64,000 bases of DNA. Source: Fimbriimonadia bacterium. GTDB lineage: Bacteria; Armatimonadota; Fimbriimonadia; Fimbriimonadales; GBS-DC. Made by a program: the position numbers and the translations under genes. The notes under the pieces were generated by a model. The model was given only the letters and a program-made list of their open reading frames with translations. It searched no databases and was not told where the DNA came from. The stretch covers positions 62,001 through 126,000 of the forward strand of contig JAHCHP010000006.1 of assembly GCA_026129765.1 (NCBI GenBank), read 5' to 3'. The first letter of the stretch is position 1; each line of letters opens with the position of its first letter. Shown in pieces: positions 1-7,920 of this stretch.

Positions 1-39
1 AATGATTTAGCGACTGAAGTCGCCCACTTTCCGTCATGG

Positions 40-45
40 TATACT
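40..45 (+). promoter_or_regulatory. Candidate -10 element of the DGR target gene
   Basis: TATACT preceded by GG (extended -10 type), 37 nt before the ATG at 83. A GAGGT ribosome-binding site lies at 69-73. The first 30 bases contain a small inverted repeat (GCGACT/AGTCGC), probably the end of an upstream interspersed repeat. No clear -35 was found. Confidence 0.4.
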
Positions 46-82
46 GATTGTTATTCTCAATTTGGCGTGAGGTTTATTTTAT

Positions 83-946
83 ATGAAACGACGTCCCGTT
101 CGCATCAACTTACAAGATGGCGCTCAGTTGATCAAGATACCGGCAGGCGACTTTTACCGGGGCAGCCCAGACAGGAATGGTTATGGTGATGAGCATCCTA
201 TGCATAAAGTTTACTTGCCAGACTATTGGATCTATTCGACGCCGGTGACGGTCTCTCAATACCGAAAATACTGCTCGGAGACGGGAGCGGCGATGCCGGT
301 TGAGCCGGATTGGGGTTGGCGTGACTTTCATCCGGTGGTGAATGTGAGTTGGGAGGAGGCTTGCGCTTATGCAAAATGGGCGGGGGGGCGCTTGCCGACG
401 GAGGCGGAGTGGGAGAAGGCAGCCTGTTGGGGTCCTGAGATGGTGTGTAGTGGTTTGGGGTTGGGCGATTTTCCTCGCGTTTATCCTTGGGGCGGTAGTT
501 GGTCGAATGCGAAGGATGCAGGGGATTATGATGGCGCGGGATGGGATCCTTGGGTTTGCAATAATCCTATTACGGGCTTTGGAATGACCTCGGATGTGTG
601 GACGTACTATGGGGGTCGGAGTGGTTATGGTGTATGGGACCTGGTTGGGAATGTATGGGAGTGGTGTTTGGATGTGTATGTTGAGGATTTCTATGCTCAG
701 CGCAGAGGCAAGGAAGAGGAGGCGTGGGTTAGTCCGGTCTGTTTATCGGGGTTTGACACAAGTCGAGACTTTCAACAGTTCTTAGTGGGTAATGATATAC
801 AAACGTCTACTGGTCGCATCCGGCTGTTGCGGGGCGGTTCGTGGTGCGTCAGCCTCCCGTACTACTTTCGTTGCGCCTATCGCAGCTTCGATTACCTTGA
901 CTACAGCAGCGACGGTGTTGGGTTCCGGGTCTTGTTCGTGGATTAG
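83..946 (+). CDS. FGE-sulfatase/C-type-lectin-fold DGR target protein with C-terminal variable region
   Basis: A 287-aa protein of the formylglycine-generating-enzyme (SUMF1/FGE-sulfatase) fold family. Family landmarks are IPAGDFYRGS near the start, TPVTVSQYRKYC, NVSWEEACAYAKWAGGRLPTE, VYPWGG, GVWDLVGNVWEW, and a closing RGGSW...FRCAYR...VGFRV block. That last block is the C-lectin core and coincides with the variable repeat (residues 244-286). It is the standard architecture of bacterial DGR targets, where the fold displays randomised residues for ligand binding. No signal peptide or membrane segment is seen, so the protein is probably cytoplasmic. True FGE activity is unlikely; a diversified binding role is inferred from the DGR. 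The start ATG has GAGGT ten bases upstream. The partner protein or ligand is unknown. Confidence 0.93.
   Translation: MKRRPVRINLQDGAQLIKIPAGDFYRGSPDRNGYGDEHPMHKVYLPDYWIYSTPVTVSQYRKYCSETGAAMPVEPDWGWRDFHPVVNVSWEEACAYAKWAGGRLPTEAEWEKAACWGPEMVCSGLGLGDFPRVYPWGGSWSNAKDAGDYDGAGWDPWVCNNPITGFGMTSDVWTYYGGRSGYGVWDLVGNVWEWCLDVYVEDFYAQRRGKEEEAWVSPVCLSGFDTSRDFQQFLVGNDIQTSTGRIRLLRGGSWCVSLPYYFRCAYRSFDYLDYSSDGVGFRVLFVD
812..938 (+). repeat. DGR variable repeat (VR)
   Basis: A 127-bp segment matching the template repeat at 2424-2550 with a constant offset of 1612. By eye, 21 positions differ: 20 are adenines in the template, and one is a G-to-T difference at 932 (2544 in the template). Fifteen AAC/AAT codons of the template read Cys, Val, Ser, Leu, Tyr, Tyr, Ser, Phe, Asp, Tyr, Asp, Tyr, Ser, Asp and Gly here. 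The non-adenine difference lies in the 3' part, where an IMH (VR) differs from an IMH* (TR) in known DGRs. Confidence 0.96.
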
Positions 947-983
947 CGTTTGCTGTTTTACCGTATGCAGTTTAGCGGGGGGT

Positions 984-1020
984 GCAGGGGGGCTGGGTCC
1001 CCCCTGCCTCGATTTTTTCG
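984..1020 (+). terminator. Hairpin downstream of VR (terminator and/or DGR retrohoming hairpin)
   Basis: A perfect 9-bp G/C stem (984-992 with 999-1007) and 6-nt loop, followed by CTCGA and a run of six T. It lies 45 bp after the VR end. It fits an intrinsic terminator for the target gene. In the Bordetella phage DGR a hairpin just after the initiation-of-mutagenic-homing site promotes retrohoming, so a dual role is possible. Confidence 0.7.
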
Positions 1021-1045
1021 TTTTTGATCATTGAGGAGGAATCAA

Positions 1046-1435
1046 ATGAAGAACGCAGAACCAAAGCTATTGACAACAATTTACGACTTTGTAGATTGGT
1101 ACATGAGCCGAACGGAGCGTTTTCCGAAGCCGCTGCGTGTGACTTTGGGAGATCGAATTGACAACAAGCTGATTGGCATCCTAGAGTTGACGGTGCGAGC
1201 GCGATACTCGAAGAATCCTACCAAGTACCTTTCCGCCCTTAACTTAGAATTAGAGTCTCTGCGCTTTCTCAGCCGCTTGGCTCGCAGTAGAAATGGGCTT
1301 CAAGCGAAACAGTTTGAGTATGTTGCTCGCTGTATCGACGAAATTGGAAGACAGATTGGCGGCTGGATCAAACATAGAAGGATGGCAACAAATGAAGACT
1401 CACAAAAGCCTGCTTCCGAAAGTTTGGGAATTTGA
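1046..1435 (+). CDS. avd: DGR accessory variability determinant (bAvd-like)
   Basis: A 129-aa, mostly helical basic protein of the bAvd/four-helix-bundle (S23-like) family, which forms a pentamer that binds the DGR reverse transcriptase and template RNA. Sequence cues are the short helical N-terminus (TTIYDFVDWYMSRTERFPK), a central basic stretch with LGDRIDNKLIGILELTVRARY, and a final amphipathic helix (RCIDEIGRQIGGWIKH). The start is ATG 1046 because GAGGAGGA (1033-1040) lies just upstream; a TTG at 1031 is open but sits on the binding site. It overlaps the RT start by 44 nt, implying translational coupling. Size and position between target and RT support the assignment. Confidence 0.88.
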   Translation: MKNAEPKLLTTIYDFVDWYMSRTERFPKPLRVTLGDRIDNKLIGILELTVRARYSKNPTKYLSALNLELESLRFLSRLARSRNGLQAKQFEYVARCIDEIGRQIGGWIKHRRMATNEDSQKPASESLGI

Positions 1436-2423
1436 AAACCTTTGGCTCGCGGCTCAGAAGGCACAGAAAGGTAAGCGCAGATTGCCGGAAGTGTATACTT
1501 TTAACGCCGATTTAGAGACTCATTTGCTGCAACTGCAGCGAGAACTCAAAGCTGGGACTTGGGCGCCGGGCGCATACAGAGACTTCACTATTTATGAGCC
1601 CAAACGGCGATTGATCTCTGCAGCGCCGTATCGGGATAGAGTTGTTCATCATGCGGTTTACCGGGTCTTGGAACCCATCTTTGATTCGATGTTCATCTAC
1701 GATTCCTACGCATGCAGGTTGGGTAAAGGCACCCACGCCGCAGCCGCTCGATACACCCAGTTTTGCAGGCAGGCAGCGTATGTTTTGAAGTGTGATATTG
1801 AAAAATATTTTGATTCTGTTTGCCACGACAAGTTGCTTCTGGAGATAGGAAGAACGGTTCAAGATGACGGGTTTATGGAGTTGATGAAACGGATCATCGA
1901 GTCTAACAATTCTCGGCAAGGCGCGATAATCGGCAAAGGGCTTCCCATTGGCAACCTGACGAGCCAATTCTTCGCTAATATCTATCTCAATCGCTTCGAT
2001 CACTGGCTCAAAGAAGATCTGCGCTTGCGTTTTTATATCCGCTATGTGGACGATTTTGTCATCCTGCATGATGACAAACGTTATTTACATCAATTGCGAA
2101 GAGCCATCTCTGGAAAACTTGAAGAACTGCATTTACGACTACACCCTAAAAAGCAAAACGTGTTTCCAGTTTCGGAAGGTTGTGATTTTATGGGTTATCG
2201 CGTTTGGCGTAACTGTCGGCGTTTGCGCCCAAGTTCGGGCTATCGCGCACAGAGGCGGTTGAAGAACTTGGCAAAGCGTTTTAGTGAGGGTGAAATCCAG
2301 ATTCAAGAGGTGAGGCAGAGCTTGATGGGATGGATCGGTCACGCGCGTCACTGCGACAGCAAAGAACTGCGCGAGTCGATGTTTCAGTCTATCATATTTC
2401 GGAGAAGTGGGGTCGCCAGGTAA
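1392..2423 (+). CDS. DGR reverse transcriptase
   Basis: A 343-aa RT of the diversity-generating-retroelement clade. The N-terminus (MKTHKSLLPKVWEFENLWLA) is typical of this clade. Motif A is at residues 133-141 (KCDIEKYFD, catalytic D135), the DGR-type motif IGNLTSQ at 186-192, and the catalytic YVDD at 218-221. It is compact, with no maturase or endonuclease domain, which argues against a group II intron. It would copy template RNA into adenine-mutagenised cDNA. The start at 1392 has AGAAGGA about 9 nt upstream; an earlier in-frame ATG (1293) lies inside avd and lacks a binding site. The stop codon (2421-2423) directly abuts the template repeat. Confidence 0.97.
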   Translation: MKTHKSLLPKVWEFENLWLAAQKAQKGKRRLPEVYTFNADLETHLLQLQRELKAGTWAPGAYRDFTIYEPKRRLISAAPYRDRVVHHAVYRVLEPIFDSMFIYDSYACRLGKGTHAAAARYTQFCRQAAYVLKCDIEKYFDSVCHDKLLLEIGRTVQDDGFMELMKRIIESNNSRQGAIIGKGLPIGNLTSQFFANIYLNRFDHWLKEDLRLRFYIRYVDDFVILHDDKRYLHQLRRAISGKLEELHLRLHPKKQNVFPVSEGCDFMGYRVWRNCRRLRPSSGYRAQRRLKNLAKRFSEGEIQIQEVRQSLMGWIGHARHCDSKELRESMFQSIIFRRSGVAR

Positions 2424-2550
2424 GGTCGCATCCGGCTGTTGCGGGGCGGTTCGTGGAACAACAACAACCCGAACAACTTTCGTTGCGCCTATCGCAACAA
2501 CAATAACCTTAACAACAGCAACAACAATGTTGGGTTCCGGGTCGTGTTCG
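2424..2550 (+). repeat. DGR template repeat (TR)
   Basis: A 127-bp template for VR 812-938. It is dominated by AAC/AAT codons placed exactly where the target varies, giving an Asn-rich pseudo-translation ([17 protein letters not shown]). It starts at the first base after the RT stop codon, so it is probably carried on the 3' end of the avd-RT transcript. AAC codons are the classic DGR design because adenine mutagenesis of AAC reaches many amino acids but no stop codon. Confidence 0.97.
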
Positions 2551-2724
2551 AAGCCTGCCTGCGCCTGGGTCTGTGTCTTCACGGGGTGGATGCGCGGAGC
2601 GAGCAGAGGCAGTCTAATGGCGGCTCCCGCGCCTCGCCGCTGGGCGGGGACGAATAGACCCTACTATCCGACGGGCTGGTAGCTATCGGCAAACGTCCGC
2701 CGGAAATGGCAAGCAGGTCTTGTT
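2551..2724 (+). ncRNA. Post-TR transcribed spacer, candidate DGR RNA structural element
   Basis: The 174 nt between the TR end and the terminator are non-coding as far as can be seen (the open frames are extensions of TR) and GC-rich, with possible local pairings. In the Bordetella phage DGR the RNA 3' of TR (Sp) is required with RT and Avd for cDNA priming. By position this stretch is the counterpart here; the function is inferred. Confidence 0.45.
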
Positions 2725-2725
2725 G

Positions 2726-2755
2726 GGGCAGCCGCAGACGGCTGCCCGGTTTTTT
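2726..2755 (+). terminator. Intrinsic terminator of the DGR operon
   Basis: A perfect 9-bp stem (2726-2734 with 2739-2747), 4-nt loop CAGA, then GG and a run of six T. It closes the avd-RT-TR transcript. Confidence 0.85.
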
Positions 2756-2900
2756 GATTCCCGTGACTCTGGAGAAATACCTGCGTAAAGGATAAAGTGT
2801 TTAATTGCCAAACTTCCTGCCGTGATACGGTGCCACGTGAGCCTCGTTCAGAGCATCCGTGTTTACCTCCAGTGTGACTTTACGAGTTATGTTCAAACAA

Positions 2901-2972
2901 TGGCGAATTCATTCGCCACGAATGAGCGGTCGAGACGTAGGCGCGGGTTCCTAACCCGCGCTCCTGGCAGCG
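2901..2972. repeat. Interspersed repeats at the DGR/STAND boundary
   Basis: Two elements seen elsewhere in the window. GGCGAATTCATTCGCC, a perfect inverted repeat, lies at about 2902-2917. A 35-bp element beginning GTAGGCGCGGGTTCC starts at 2938. The rest of 2756-2983 holds no recognisable gene. Confidence 0.7.
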
Positions 2973-2983
2973 CATAAAATCGC

Positions 2984-5900
2984 TTATAAAGAAATCCCCA
3001 GGCTCTTGGCAAACTGCTCGTCAATAATGACCCTCTTCTCGTCCCAATAAACATCCGTCTTGGCTCGTTGCATAAGCGGCTTCACATTAGCAACAAAAGT
3101 GCGGTCATTCTTCAAGCGATCTCCAATGCCCGCCATCACCAGCATAACCGACCAACGGGTATGGACCGACTTGTCTCCTGCCATCAACGTGAGGAAAGTC
3201 TCTTTCAAATCAGGTACCTCTGCCAAATTATCGCCCAACGCGTTCAAGGCTCTTGCCCCGGCGAAACGCAACTCGCCATCGTCTGACTCCAACAATGAGA
3301 ACAGTTTTGATACACCATCTTTAAGGTATTGAGCATTCGAACCCAGCCAGGGACCCAGAGAGTTCGCCAAGCGAAGACCCCAGAGCCTCACCTCGCTGTG
3401 GTTAGAGGCAAAACTTTGGATCAGCGGCTGAGCCGCTTTAGCGGCGATGGCAGACCCGAAGGAATCTAACTGGTCGCTTCCATTGCGCTTGGCATCCGAC
3501 AGCAGCCCCACGCACACCTTGAAGGCTAAAGCCCTTTCCTCTAAATCATTGGAGGTTGTTCGGGCTGCCAACGGATCGGCTGCCTGGTTCAGAAATTCTG
3601 GCAGCTGCGACAGTTCATATACCAGCGAGTCGACTGTGTGCAAAGCAAGGAGAGGAACCCCCGGACGATCACTTTTCAACCATTGGACGATACCTGGTAC
3701 AAGATGCGTCGTCCATTCTGTATCATTGGTATCGAACAGATCTGCTATGCTTTGCAATTGAGAGATCAAGGCAAGAAGATTGTTTTCTTGAGGAAGATTG
3801 AGCGCTAATCGTGCTTCAGCAAAACCATCGGAAAACAAAAGTCGGCATGCTCCTTGAGGACTTAAATTGTCAAGATGGTGCAGCAAGCCAAATCGCAGCG
3901 CGTACTCCTTAAACTCAAAGTCGTTTTCATTCCACCGATCACAAAATCGCATCAAAACTTTCAGAACGTCTTTCTTAACCTCTGAGACTTCTTCTCTGAT
4001 TTTTTCTTGAAAGAAGGTATGGTAAAACCGCATGTAGTCGACAAACCTATCTGGGTCAAACTGAACGAATAATTCTCTGCATTTGAAAGGGAAGTGTCGC
4101 ACGTAATCTCTATTTAAACGCCCGTGGTTCAGTCGACAAAGATCGAGCATGGGCTTATTGTCAACATCGCGTGTATTCACCAACTCAAAAAGCATGTTCA
4201 TGTTCACCCGGTCTTTCGCATAAGCAACTAATCCCAAAAACTCCTTCAAAGGGGTCAGTTCATTTTGAAACGCGGTCCTTATGGGGTCCCAATGATAAGA
4301 AAAAACACCTTGGTATCCTTTAAAGATGTGGGACGATTCAGATTGCCACAAACTCAATCGGGCACGGTATGCGTCATCGTCTTCATCGATGGACTTATCT
4401 AAGTAGAACCTTGCCGCGAGAAAGCAGCCTTCCGAGCAGTTCGCCAAAGTCTCAAGAAACGTTTCTTGCAATTTCAGTCCGCGACGCGAGTTCTCCACCT
4501 TCAAATACTCCAAGATATCGGGAATATGCTCTTTGGCTTCATTTTCGCCGATCGACTTACTAACACAGTTGGTAAATTGCTGTTTAGGATCATTATTACG
4601 AGAAGAGACAAAAAAGAAGACGTTTCGAGGCATCGTTTGGGGAAAGTAATCGTTCAATTTTTTGTCGTGGTATGCGCCCGCTCCGCCAAAGGCCTCATCC
4701 AACCCGTCGATGAAGATGACAACCAGCTCGTCTTCCGCTTCTGCAGAGGATTCTCTCAACGCATCATTGAAGGCTTTAACGACATTCGCATCATCTGTTG
4801 GTATGTCAATTTTAAAATCATAGAGCCAACTCAGCTGCGCTATGAGAGATCGCAGCATAAAGATCACATTGTCCCATTCCTGTTCGCGCCGTAGCAAGTG
4901 GTATGCGCACTTAAACTCTTTGCGACGAAGTTCGTTTACAAGTAGCGCCGTTTTACCGAATCCCGGAGGCGCTTCAAGCAGGAGGTATCCGCCATTTTGA
5001 TTTTGAATCAGCTGTTGAAGAAGTTTACTTAACTCAGACTCTAATTTTGGTCTGGGGACATATGAGCGATATTGTCTGAGAAGGTCGCGCTGATCAAAAA
5101 CTACGCTGCGGATAGAGTGCCACTCTTTATGCGAATGCAACTCTCTAACCGCTTCAGCAATGGTTTCGCACGGAAGAATTTTACTTTTCTCGGTTTCTGG
5201 CAGATCATTCAAGCCTTGCTGCTCTTTCGCCATCAAAACATAGCGAATGCGGGGCAGCACTTTTGTGGTGGTGAAGGCTGCCACTACTTTTTCATATTCC
5301 GAGGAGATAGGAAGGAGCTTCCATTCGCTCCCCACTTTCCTGATCTGTGCCGAGGCGGAGGCTCCTTCCAGAGTGAGCTCGCTCAGCTGTGTCATGAGGC
5401 TGGTTCTTGCGCCATCAGTAGCAGGCATCTGCATTGCCCCCAGCTTGCCAATAGCCAATGCGAACGCTAAGCCCGCAGACGCACCTTCCAGCAAAAAAAA
5501 TGATTTAGTGCCGCCGACTGCTGAGTATCTTGTCAAGCTCCAACGAACGGCGAAATTGGTTTGGTTGAGACCAAGCCCCGCTTTTTCTTTCGCCCATTCC
5601 ACCGCCGCTTGAATTGATTCTGGAAAGCCTGCTGCCAATTGTGTCATCCCCATCGTGAGTGGGTCTGCATAGACTTGCGATAGCTGGGCAAGGTTATTTG
5701 GAAAAGGCATCAATTCGACAATTAGTTTCGCTGGAGTGCCCTCTTTTTGTGTCGCGCCCATTGGAGTTCGAGAGATGTCCGCTACGAGAGCGCAGAACTC
5801 TACTCGATGTATAGGTTGGATCGGTTCATCAAGAAAAGATGCTACCAAATCCATTGCTGCTGGCAGTGGAATAGTGTCGCCCCAAGTGGCTTCTTTCATC

Positions 5901-6244
5901 AAGGCAAAGAGAAGCTCTTTCCACGAGATGTTCTCGCCCTGATTCAACGCTTCTATTTGAATTCCAGCTTGCAAACTAAGCAGATTTCTTGCATCTTCTA
6001 ACGCCTCTGTGAACGCCTCTTCTGTTTGCGGCTTGAGCGCGGCAAGCTCGGCACACAGCAACAGATGCATTATTTGAGCCGCCTTAAATTTATAAGCAGC
6101 AGCATCGTCTTCAGCAGGCTTAATCCCGTCTCGCAGTTTTTGCAACTGTGGCAGGGAAAAGGTCTTCAAAAGATCAGCGAGACTTTCAGGAGTAAATTCC
6201 CGCCATGTGCTTGCAATTTGCATAAAATCATGGTCACCATTCAT
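2984..6244 (-). CDS. Lon-like protease / STAND NTPase / HEAT-repeat fusion protein
   Basis: A 1086-aa protein. Residues about 120-370 match the 14678-18010 protein and resemble a Lon (S16) proteolytic domain: GASAG (S256 as nucleophile) and LPISSEYEKVVAA (K319 as dyad Lys, compare Lon PIGGxKEKxxAA), then RYVLMAKEQQGLNDLPE, compare Lon VLIPxENxxDLxxIP. The spacing S256-K319 is about 20 residues longer than in E. coli Lon. An NTPase domain follows with Walker A EAPPGFGKT (424-432) and Walker B VVIFIDGLDEA (about 508-518). The C-terminus (about 790-1060) is alpha-helical with HEAT-like repeats, suited to ligand sensing. The layout of effector, STAND switch and sensor is that of bacterial NLR-like conflict proteins; substrate and trigger are unknown. 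RBS AAGGTGAA precedes ATG 6244. Confidence 0.72.
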   Translation of the reverse strand: MNGDHDFMQIASTWREFTPESLADLLKTFSLPQLQKLRDGIKPAEDDAAAYKFKAAQIMHLLLCAELAALKPQTEEAFTEALEDARNLLSLQAGIQIEALNQGENISWKELLFALMKEATWGDTIPLPAAMDLVASFLDEPIQPIHRVEFCALVADISRTPMGATQKEGTPAKLIVELMPFPNNLAQLSQVYADPLTMGMTQLAAGFPESIQAAVEWAKEKAGLGLNQTNFAVRWSLTRYSAVGGTKSFFLLEGASAGLAFALAIGKLGAMQMPATDGARTSLMTQLSELTLEGASASAQIRKVGSEWKLLPISSEYEKVVAAFTTTKVLPRIRYVLMAKEQQGLNDLPETEKSKILPCETIAEAVRELHSHKEWHSIRSVVFDQRDLLRQYRSYVPRPKLESELSKLLQQLIQNQNGGYLLLEAPPGFGKTALLVNELRRKEFKCAYHLLRREQEWDNVIFMLRSLIAQLSWLYDFKIDIPTDDANVVKAFNDALRESSAEAEDELVVIFIDGLDEAFGGAGAYHDKKLNDYFPQTMPRNVFFFVSSRNNDPKQQFTNCVSKSIGENEAKEHIPDILEYLKVENSRRGLKLQETFLETLANCSEGCFLAARFYLDKSIDEDDDAYRARLSLWQSESSHIFKGYQGVFSYHWDPIRTAFQNELTPLKEFLGLVAYAKDRVNMNMLFELVNTRDVDNKPMLDLCRLNHGRLNRDYVRHFPFKCRELFVQFDPDRFVDYMRFYHTFFQEKIREEVSEVKKDVLKVLMRFCDRWNENDFEFKEYALRFGLLHHLDNLSPQGACRLLFSDGFAEARLALNLPQENNLLALISQLQSIADLFDTNDTEWTTHLVPGIVQWLKSDRPGVPLLALHTVDSLVYELSQLPEFLNQAADPLAARTTSNDLEERALAFKVCVGLLSDAKRNGSDQLDSFGSAIAAKAAQPLIQSFASNHSEVRLWGLRLANSLGPWLGSNAQYLKDGVSKLFSLLESDDGELRFAGARALNALGDNLAEVPDLKETFLTLMAGDKSVHTRWSVMLVMAGIGDRLKNDRTFVANVKPLMQRAKTDVYWDEKRVIIDEQFAKSLGISL

Positions 6245-6277
6245 GAGATGTTCACCTTAATTTGTACAGCCGATGAA

Positions 6278-6283
6278 ATTATA
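6278..6283 (-). promoter_or_regulatory. Candidate -10 (TATAAT) of the Lon-STAND gene
   Basis: On the minus strand GGGGTATAAT ends 33 nt before the ATG at 6244, with an AAGGTG ribosome-binding site between. No convincing -35 was found. Confidence 0.5.
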
Positions 6284-6359
6284 CCCCAAAATTGTTTTGT
6301 ATTCGCTACTAGACCGTAAAGTGAAAGCGTTATCGGTAAGAACTTTGTGGTTGTGGAAA

Positions 6360-7080
6360 TGGCGATAGGGTATTTTCTCGCACATCGGCGGACTCCTCGT
6401 CTTTCCCGGTTCCCCTCGTTTACGGGGGGAACCTCACGGAGGGGGGGTAGTGCGACTTGGTTCGATCAGGTTGGCGGAATGGCGATGTAGGCGCGGGTTC
6501 CCCAACCCGCGTTCGGGGCATTGCCCGTCTTGATCAGGGCAACCACAGGGGGATTGCCCCTACCGTATCTTTGGGTATTGGATTGGTGTTGTGACATCCA
6601 CAATGAGAAAGGCAGACCCATTCGCTTGGCTCAGGGTGACAATGCAGAAGCAGACCCTTCGGCTTCGATCAGGGTGACAATGCCGGCAGACCCTTCGGCT
6701 TCGCTCAGGGTGACAGAATTGTAGGGGCGCACCTATGTGTGCGACCTCCATTGGGGCAACCACAGGGGGATTGCCCCTACGCAACGTGTGTGTGCTGCCG
6801 ACCGCAGACATTTTACCAACAATGGATTCCCGCGTTCGCGGGAATGACGGATTTGGCTGTCTGTTCGATACTGTGTTGATTGGTACCAGGGCGACTTTGC
6901 TTGTTCATCGGCGCGAATTCATTCGCGGTTGCCATTCTTTGACAGGCACATTCTATGCGCTCAGGGTGACAATGCCGGCAGACTCATTCGCTTTGCTCAG
7001 AATGACAGCGATTATGTCATGCCGAAATGTAGGCGCAGGTTCCCCAACCCGCGCCTACGAAACAAACCTTTCAACCTACC
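6360..7080. repeat. Cluster of interspersed repeat elements, no gene
   Basis: The gap between two minus-strand genes is filled with repeat families found again at 14.4 and 18.1 kb. GTAGGCGCGGGTTCCCC-type elements are at 6487-6527 and 7029-7058. GGGGCAACCACAGGGGGATT-type elements are at about 6537-6564 and 6752-6780. GCAGACCCTTCGGCTTCGCT-type elements ending in AGGGTGACA occur three times in a row (6612-6644, 6650-6682, 6686-6718), with degenerate copies at 6952-7013. GGATTCCCGCGTTCGCGGGA is at 6823-6842 and GCGCGAATTCATTCGCG at about 6911-6927. Most are imperfect palindromes. Open frames here are fortuitous. Confidence 0.8.
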
Positions 7081-7920
7081 TCAAGATTCGTTCCCATCCC
7101 CGCAGACAAACAGATACTCATTTCCAAACGGAGACACTATCCTGACCGACTGGATACTCAAATTTGGAGCCTTCGCTACGTCGACAGACGCCATGTATAT
7201 CTTGCTAAATGGTTCCTGCTCAAAAGTCGTCTGAAACAGTTCGCCAGCAATATCCAAGCGAATTTTAAAGCCCTGCACCTGAAGCTTAGTTGAAATGTGC
7301 AACACCTTGACTGCTGGATCGAATTGCGACTTGAAATCTGGATCAAGGTCCGATTGCAATTTGATGTCGATAAACGGCGATTGGATCTGGCTGTCATCCG
7401 CGGCGGCACCCGCAAAACCAAGCGCGGCGCCCGGATTCAGTAGAGTCTTGAGCGAGTCAAAAGCACCCTTAACCGCGCCAAAAATCTTTGCTGCTAAATC
7501 CTGTAGATTCTCTGCTTCTTCAAGCTGCTGCTGCAGGGCAGCCAATCGATCTTGTGCCTCCTTTTCCGCTGCTTGCAACGAAGCTAACCGAGCCTCCAAC
7601 GTCTGACGCTTTTCTTCTTCTGTCAACGCGTCGAAAGCCGCTTGTGACTCTTTGGCTCTCGCCTGGACAAGTTGCTCAAAGTCCATAAGCGCTTCGGCAC
7701 ATGGCAAGCACGAATCCAAATGCTGTTCGGCTTTGACCAGCTCTTCTTCCTCCATTAAAGAGAAAAAGTAGCCTGCGATCTCCTCGTCCGTCAAATGGTC
7801 ACCGACCACAGGGCTGGGGACTGCCAGATTGGCGAAGAAGTTGATTGTTTCTATCTGTTCTTTGGTGAATGGCTTTCTGTTGATTGTTTCTATCTGTTCT
7901 TTGGTGAATTGCTTTCTCAT
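7081..7920 (-). CDS. Zinc-finger/coiled-coil protein, candidate anti-sigma factor
   Basis: A 279-aa protein with a zf-HC2-like motif (H67-DS-C71-LP-C74) after HLTDEEIAGYF, as in ZAS anti-sigma factors. A long coiled coil follows (about 85-145, rich in E/A/Q/L), then a beta-rich C-terminal domain (about 170-279). Unlike most anti-sigma factors it has no membrane helix. It overlaps the sigma-factor stop by 4 nt (ATGA), so the two are co-translated, supporting a sigma/anti-sigma pair. The N-terminus contains FTKEQIETIN twice, from a 39-bp direct duplication (7841-7918). Strong RBS AAGGAGG lies before ATG 7920. It is the last gene of the 14061-7081 cluster. Confidence 0.6.
   Translation of the reverse strand: MRKQFTKEQIETINRKPFTKEQIETINFFANLAVPSPVVGDHLTDEEIAGYFFSLMEEEELVKAEQHLDSCLPCAEALMDFEQLVQARAKESQAAFDALTEEEKRQTLEARLASLQAAEKEAQDRLAALQQQLEEAENLQDLAAKIFGAVKGAFDSLKTLLNPGAALGFAGAAADDSQIQSPFIDIKLQSDLDPDFKSQFDPAVKVLHISTKLQVQGFKIRLDIAGELFQTTFEQEPFSKIYMASVDVAKAPNLSIQSVRIVSPFGNEYLFVCGDGNES

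Noticed and set aside
83-946. Active formylglycine-generating enzyme
   Set aside because: The C-terminal core is the DGR variable region and no sulfatase gene is nearby.
1293-2423. Reverse transcriptase as part of a group II intron
   Set aside because: No maturase or endonuclease domain and no domain V/VI-like RNA; DGR motifs, avd and TR/VR pair explain it fully.
2439-2657. Open frame with an Asn-rich GGSWNNNN sequence
   Set aside because: It is the template repeat read in frame, not a gene; no ribosome-binding site, and the protein downstream of TR is GC-rich noise.
6485-7058. CRISPR array or transposon
   Set aside because: Repeats are of several families at irregular spacing, without spacers, transposase or clean terminal repeats.
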